Under the pieces are notes generated by a model. It ran no database searches. It was given only the letters and a program-made list of their open reading frames with translations, and was not told the origin of the DNA. The position numbers and the translations under genes are program-made. From the NCBI GenBank assembly GCA_963841855.1, contig CAWJEJ010000004.1:310001-374000 (forward strand): DNA of 64,000 nt. Direction: 5' to 3'. Origin of the DNA: CAXBBB01 sp963841855. Its GTDB lineage: Bacteria > Bacteroidota > Rhodothermia > Rhodothermales > BA12. Positions 60,873 to 64,000 of the stretch are shown one piece after another; positions within the stretch are counted from its first letter, which is position 1; each line of letters begins with the position of its first letter.

Positions 60873-61673
60873 CTACGCTACAACGCCCAGCGGCGGCGCA
60901 TGGTACGAAACGGCCTCTCCATTGGCCCAGCGCAGCAGCTCGAATCCGCCATCGCCCAGCCGAGCGAACGTCCGCTGCGCGAACCACGCTCCGGTGTTCA
61001 GGTACTCACCGCGCGCCACACCCAGCGCGCCCGAGTCCAGATGCTCGGCCCAGTGACTGTGCCCCATCACGACGGCGTTGGCCTCGCCGCTGTCCAGCAT
61101 ACCGCGCGCATAGGCCCGCAGTCCGTCCACCTGCCGCACGTCGACCTGCAACCCGCGCAGACTCTGCGACGAGCGCAGCGCCAGTGCCATCCCAACGTCC
61201 GCGGGCAGCAGCTTCCAGAGCGCGACGGGCAGCGGCGCGCGCAGCAACTGGCGCATCCTCCGGTACGCCCCGCCGGGAGCCAGACCGTCGCCGTGGTGGA
61301 GGTGGAGCCGCAGCGGCCGAGCGTTGGGGCGCGGGACGTGTTCGGTCAGCCCATCCATCACCAGCCGGGCGCCGATCTCTCGCGTCAGGTAGCCCGCGTG
61401 CCACGGATCGTGGTTGCCGGCGAAGATGGTGACGCGCACGCCCGCGTCGGCCCATCGCGCCAGCAGCCCGAACAGCCGCGCCGGAGGCGGCGGGACCGCG
61501 TGCCGATGCTCGATCCACGCTTCGAACAGATCGCCCAGCAGCCACAACGCCGCGACTTCGCCCTCGAAATGGGTGAGACAGTCGACCAGGTCCTGCTCGT
61601 CGCGCCGCCGCCTGGCCGGATCGCGACCCAGGTGCAGGTCGCTGACGAAGAGGTGGTCGGTGGGAATCGGCAC
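60873..61673 (-). CDS. lpxH: UDP-2,3-diacylglucosamine diphosphatase
   Basis: 266 residues of the calcineurin-like fold; removes UMP from UDP-2,3-diacylglucosamine in lipid A synthesis. Metal-binding motifs in order: FVSDLHLG, LLGDLFEAW, FAGNHDPW, LHHGDGLA and VMGHSHWAEH. The arrangement and length fit LpxH/LpxH2 rather than other phosphoesterases, and supports a Gram-negative envelope. Upstream on the same strand is the broken TlpA-like gene. Confidence 0.85.
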   Translation of the reverse strand: MPIPTDHLFVSDLHLGRDPARRRRDEQDLVDCLTHFEGEVAALWLLGDLFEAWIEHRHAVPPPPARLFGLLARWADAGVRVTIFAGNHDPWHAGYLTREIGARLVMDGLTEHVPRPNARPLRLHLHHGDGLAPGGAYRRMRQLLRAPLPVALWKLLPADVGMALALRSSQSLRGLQVDVRQVDGLRAYARGMLDSGEANAVVMGHSHWAEHLDSGALGVARGEYLNTGAWFAQRTFARLGDGGFELLRWANGEAVSYHAPPLGVVA

Positions 61674-61724
61674 GAGCGGGGCAAAGGCGGGAGCCGAAGA
61701 ATACCGTTGAGCGCACCGATTGCC

Positions 61725-62625
61725 CTACGACTCTCCTACAAACTCCGCCAGCGTTTCGAGCAGCGCCGCGTTCCTCAGCCGACTAGCGTTCTCGGCTCCT
61801 ACCACGATGGTCCCGTCCGGGCCGATCAAGAGCAGCGACGGATAGCCCATCACGCCGTACGTCCGGGATGCACGCTTGCTGCCCGACTCTTGGGACGGCT
61901 CGATCACCTGGGGCCATTCGAGGCCGTTGGCTTCGACGTACTGCGCCACGCGCTCGGGACCGTCATTGGCGGCGACGCTCACGAAGGCGATGCGGTCTCC
62001 AAGTTGTTCGTACGCCTGCTTGACGTATGGCGTCTGCCAGCGGCACGGCCCGCACCTCGTGCCCCAGAAACAGACCAGCGTGTATTGCCCGGCACGGCCG
62101 CCCACCCGATGCGCACGTCCGCCTTCGGTTCACCCCAGCCAATCGGGAGCCTGCTAGACCGTGCTGGAAGTAGGCGACACTGTCGGGCCGGGACAGCACG
62201 AACTCGCCGAGCGACGGCGTCATGCCGATCAACTCGTAGCGCGTTCCGCCCAGATCGATCGACTCGCTGCGCAGGTAGACGGACACGTCCTGAGCCTCGG
62301 TGAACCGCGCGTCGCTGCCGGCACGCTCCACGAGAAGATGCGGTGCTCGGGATGGGACGTGTCCTGCCGCAAGACCGACAGCACCTACTCGGTGCCGTCG
62401 TGGGTGAGTCGACCACGGAAATGACGATCGGGAAAGGTCTCGCGCGCCTCGAACGGCCCCAGCCCGTCGACGGGCTCCATGTCTACGAAAAGGCCCTTTG
62501 GACTGTCGCCGACGACCTCCTGAGCGAGTAGCATTGCAGCGTCGTCGCCCTCGGACGGTGGCGCATCTCCCGATCGGCAGACAGCGACGAGCAGCAAGGA
62601 CGAGAACAGTAGCTGCGACGCGCAT
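61725..62625 (-). pseudogene. TlpA-like thioredoxin lipoprotein gene broken by several frameshifts
   Basis: Pieces of one protein appear in successive frames. From the ATG at 62625 a lipoprotein-like start (LLFSSLLLVAVC) and AMLLAQEVVGDSPKGLFVDM read in one frame to a stop at 62385. The frame then changes to VERAGSDARFTEAQDVSVYL ... GGTRYELIGMTPSLGEFVLS until about 62170, then to IGWGEPKADVRIGWAA (about 62145-62100), then to the thioredoxin domain FWGTRCGPCRWQTPYVKQAY ... IGPDGTIVVG (62105-61725). The CGPC redox motif is intact. At least three shifts within ~500 bp make this a pseudogene or a badly sequenced stretch. Members of the family reduce periplasmic disulfides. Confidence 0.75.
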
Positions 62626-62749
62626 GGCGACGTCTGGGTTGAGAACACGACCAGACACCCGAAGCTCACGAAACAAGCCCAGCAGAGTCACGCCAGCCTC
62701 CGTAGCGACGGTATAAGCACCGCCGCCCAACCCCAAAAGACTGCGCACG

Positions 62750-63436
62750 TCAACCGCCGATCACCCGAGCCAGCGTTGGGGCGTGCAGCCGATGGCCGCC
62801 GACGTACGCGACGCGTTCGTACGGCAGAGCCGCCTCATGCAGTCGCGTTTGCAGCGCGGCGACGCGGTCCGGCGTCGCGAAGTAGTCGCTGTCGCCGACG
62901 ACGACGGTGAGGCTGGGAAGCCGAGCACCGAGAGTGTGCAGGTCGAGGTCGTGCGGAATATCTCCGCCCCAGACGACGACGCGGTCGACGCGTGTGCTGC
63001 CCAGCGCGGCCCAGCGCGTAGCCGCCGCCGCGCCCTGCGAGAAACCCAGAACGGTCAGGTGGACGTGCGGACGGCGCGATCCGATTTCCTCGCGTGCCAA
63101 GGCGTCGAGGTAGCCCAGTTGGTCGCGGACTTCGTGCGCTTTGTCCTCGCGCGTCATCCACGAGGCGCCGACACGCTGGTAGCGGTCGTCGAGGTAGAAG
63201 CGCGACAGGGCTTCGGGCACGATCACGCGCAGGCTCGGCCCGGCAAGAGCGCGGAAGTGGCGGGCGAAGTAGCGCGCCTGCTGCCCATAGCCGTGCAGCG
63301 CGACGACCACGCGCGAGGCCGACCGAGATCCCAGCGCGAAGTAGCGCGCCGTCCGCCGAACGGTTAGGTGGTGCTCGTCGGTCGCGTCGAGCGGATCGGA
63401 CGTGCGCGGATCTGCAAAGGCTTCGTCGTCAGCCAT
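62750..63436 (-). CDS. Alpha/beta hydrolase, phospholipase/carboxylesterase type
   Basis: 228 residues. VVVALHGYGQQARYFARHF holds the oxyanion His-Gly, the nucleophile is S133 in VLGFSQGAAAA, the acid is in VVVGDSDYFATPD and the His in YVGGHRLHAP. This is the compact carboxylesterase/acyl-protein-thioesterase-like group (YpfH/EstB-like). It overlaps the sufE stop by 8 bp and so is the third gene of the sulfurtransferase-sufE operon; a functional tie to sulfur transfer is not evident. Confidence 0.85.
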   Translation of the reverse strand: MADDEAFADPRTSDPLDATDEHHLTVRRTARYFALGSRSASRVVVALHGYGQQARYFARHFRALAGPSLRVIVPEALSRFYLDDRYQRVGASWMTREDKAHEVRDQLGYLDALAREEIGSRRPHVHLTVLGFSQGAAAATRWAALGSTRVDRVVVWGGDIPHDLDLHTLGARLPSLTVVVGDSDYFATPDRVAALQTRLHEAALPYERVAYVGGHRLHAPTLARVIGG

Positions 63437-63860
63437 CGGCGGACAGAACGCGCTGGGCTTCGCCGCGCATCCGGTTGTAGACGGCGCGCAGTCCGCGTGT
63501 GCGCTGCATACCGAGCATTTTGTCCAGGCCGAGCGCGTAAAGAGCGTCGGCTGGAGCGGATGCGATCTCGTCGGCCGTAGCGCCGTCGAACGACTGGACC
63601 AGGACGCTCGTGAAGCCCCGCGCCGTCGGCGATTCGCGCGGCACGTCGGCGACCAGGTGCGCGCGCTCGCCCTGCTTGTCGACCATCAGGAAGACCGGCG
63701 ATTGGCACTCGTGGACCATGTTGAGCCCGGCATCGCGGAGTGTGGCATAGTCGGGCGGAAGGTCGGGTAGTTCGTCCGAGTAGTCGAGCAGCAGTTCGAG
63801 CCGATCCGTCCCGTCGACGCTCTGAAACAGGCTGGCGATGTCGTCGAAGCGCGCGCTCAT
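63429..63860 (-). CDS. sufE: SufE-family sulfur acceptor protein
   Basis: 143 residues. The start at 63860 (MSARFDDIASLFQSVDGTDR) overlaps the upstream sulfurtransferase stop (ATGA). The active Cys is C52 in NMVHECQSPVFLMV, followed by ADVPRESPTARGFTSVLVQS, as in SufE/CsdE. SufE takes sulfane sulfur from the desulfurase SufS for Fe-S cluster assembly. No suf genes are near, but a rhodanese-type enzyme is directly upstream. Confidence 0.9.
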   Translation of the reverse strand: MSARFDDIASLFQSVDGTDRLELLLDYSDELPDLPPDYATLRDAGLNMVHECQSPVFLMVDKQGERAHLVADVPRESPTARGFTSVLVQSFDGATADEIASAPADALYALGLDKMLGMQRTRGLRAVYNRMRGEAQRVLSADG

Positions 63861-64000
63861 CGGTCGCGGGGAGATCCGGGCGTGGCGCCGCGCGCGATCG
63901 GGACGGAGACCAGATTGCCCCACTCGCTCCAGCTGCCGTCGTAGTTCTTGACCTTGTCGTAGCCCAGCAGGTATTTGAGCGCGAACCACGTGTGGCTGCT
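63857..64000 (-). CDS. Thiosulfate/3-mercaptopyruvate sulfurtransferase, C-terminal end
   Basis: Only the last 47 residues are inside the window: SSHTWFALKYLLGYDKVKNY followed by DGSWSEWGNLVSVPIARG. This is the tail of the catalytic rhodanese domain of SseA/TST proteins, the active-site Cys lying just beyond the window edge. Its stop overlaps the sufE start by 3 bp. It may feed sulfur to SufE; that is inference from the coupling. Confidence 0.82.
   Translation of the reverse strand, partial: SSHTWFALKYLLGYDKVKNYDGSWSEWGNLVSVPIARGATPGSPRDR

Noticed and set aside
60786..62303. 505-codon frame on the plus strand
   Set aside because: Antisense to lpxH and the broken TlpA-like gene; no domain.
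1..64000. CRISPR array, insertion sequence, integrase or prophage
   Set aside because: No regularly spaced direct repeats, transposase, integrase or phage structural genes were seen in any frame.

Overview
The window reads as a chromosomal segment of a GC-rich (by eye, above 60 percent) Gram-negative bacterium of the Bacteroidota/Rhodothermota side of the tree, most like Rhodothermia such as Salinibacter/Rubricoccus relatives. Reasons seen in the sequence: a secreted beta-helix protein ending in a type IX secretion (T9SS type A) sorting domain, two TonB-dependent receptors, an lpxH-like lipid A gene, a LytS/LytTR two-component pair of the Bacteroidota type, almost no Shine-Dalgarno sequences in front of genes, and a recurring TAnnTTTG/TATCTTG box upstream of many genes, which is the Bacteroidota -7 element. 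The assignment to a genus is inference.

Layout. 1-6.3 kb (minus): two secreted beta-propeller proteins, then the cell-elongation pair mrdA (PBP2) and rodA. 6.6-9.8 kb (plus): a large metallopeptidase/propeller/barrel surface protein, with a paralogue at 52-55 kb. 10-24.4 kb: metabolism (PhzF-like, pyrD, acyl-CoA synthetase, SDR, esterase), a glycosyltransferase, a Tat-type metallo-beta-lactamase-fold enzyme, tRNA-Pro(CGG), a TonB receptor, and a histidine kinase/LytTR regulator. 24.4-30 kb is an accessory patch: a vapBC module with a palindromic operator, two tandem porin paralogues, a yefM-yoeB module with a TGTACA operator, and a lone SF2 helicase. 30-37.5 kb: flavin-fold protein, T9SS cargo, thyA-folA, small conserved proteins, DUF58. 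37.8-41.7 kb: an N-formylglutamate amidohydrolase-like gene (frameshifted), a DUF1704/QEGLA-type predicted metallopeptidase and a glutathione-synthetase-like ATP-grasp enzyme, which together look like a peptide-making or peptide-trimming system of unknown product. 41.9-47.7 kb: a five-gene molybdenum hydroxylase operon (PaoABC-like plus XdhC and a MocA-like cofactor transferase). 47.7-56.6 kb: envelope and scavenging genes (TonB receptor, M28 peptidase lipoprotein, second metallopeptidase/propeller/barrel protein, GH20 hexosaminidase). 56.6-64 kb (minus): sbcD, a small membrane protein, a class A PBP, lpxH, a multiply broken TlpA-like gene, then sulfurtransferase-sufE-esterase.

Mobile DNA is scarce: no insertion sequence, prophage or CRISPR array was seen. 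Intergenic spaces instead carry inverted repeats of widespread families (33.5, 29.9, 37.7 and 21.3 kb). Two genes contain in-frame breaks (one base near 38165; several between 62625 and 61725), so either real decay or sequencing error has to be considered.
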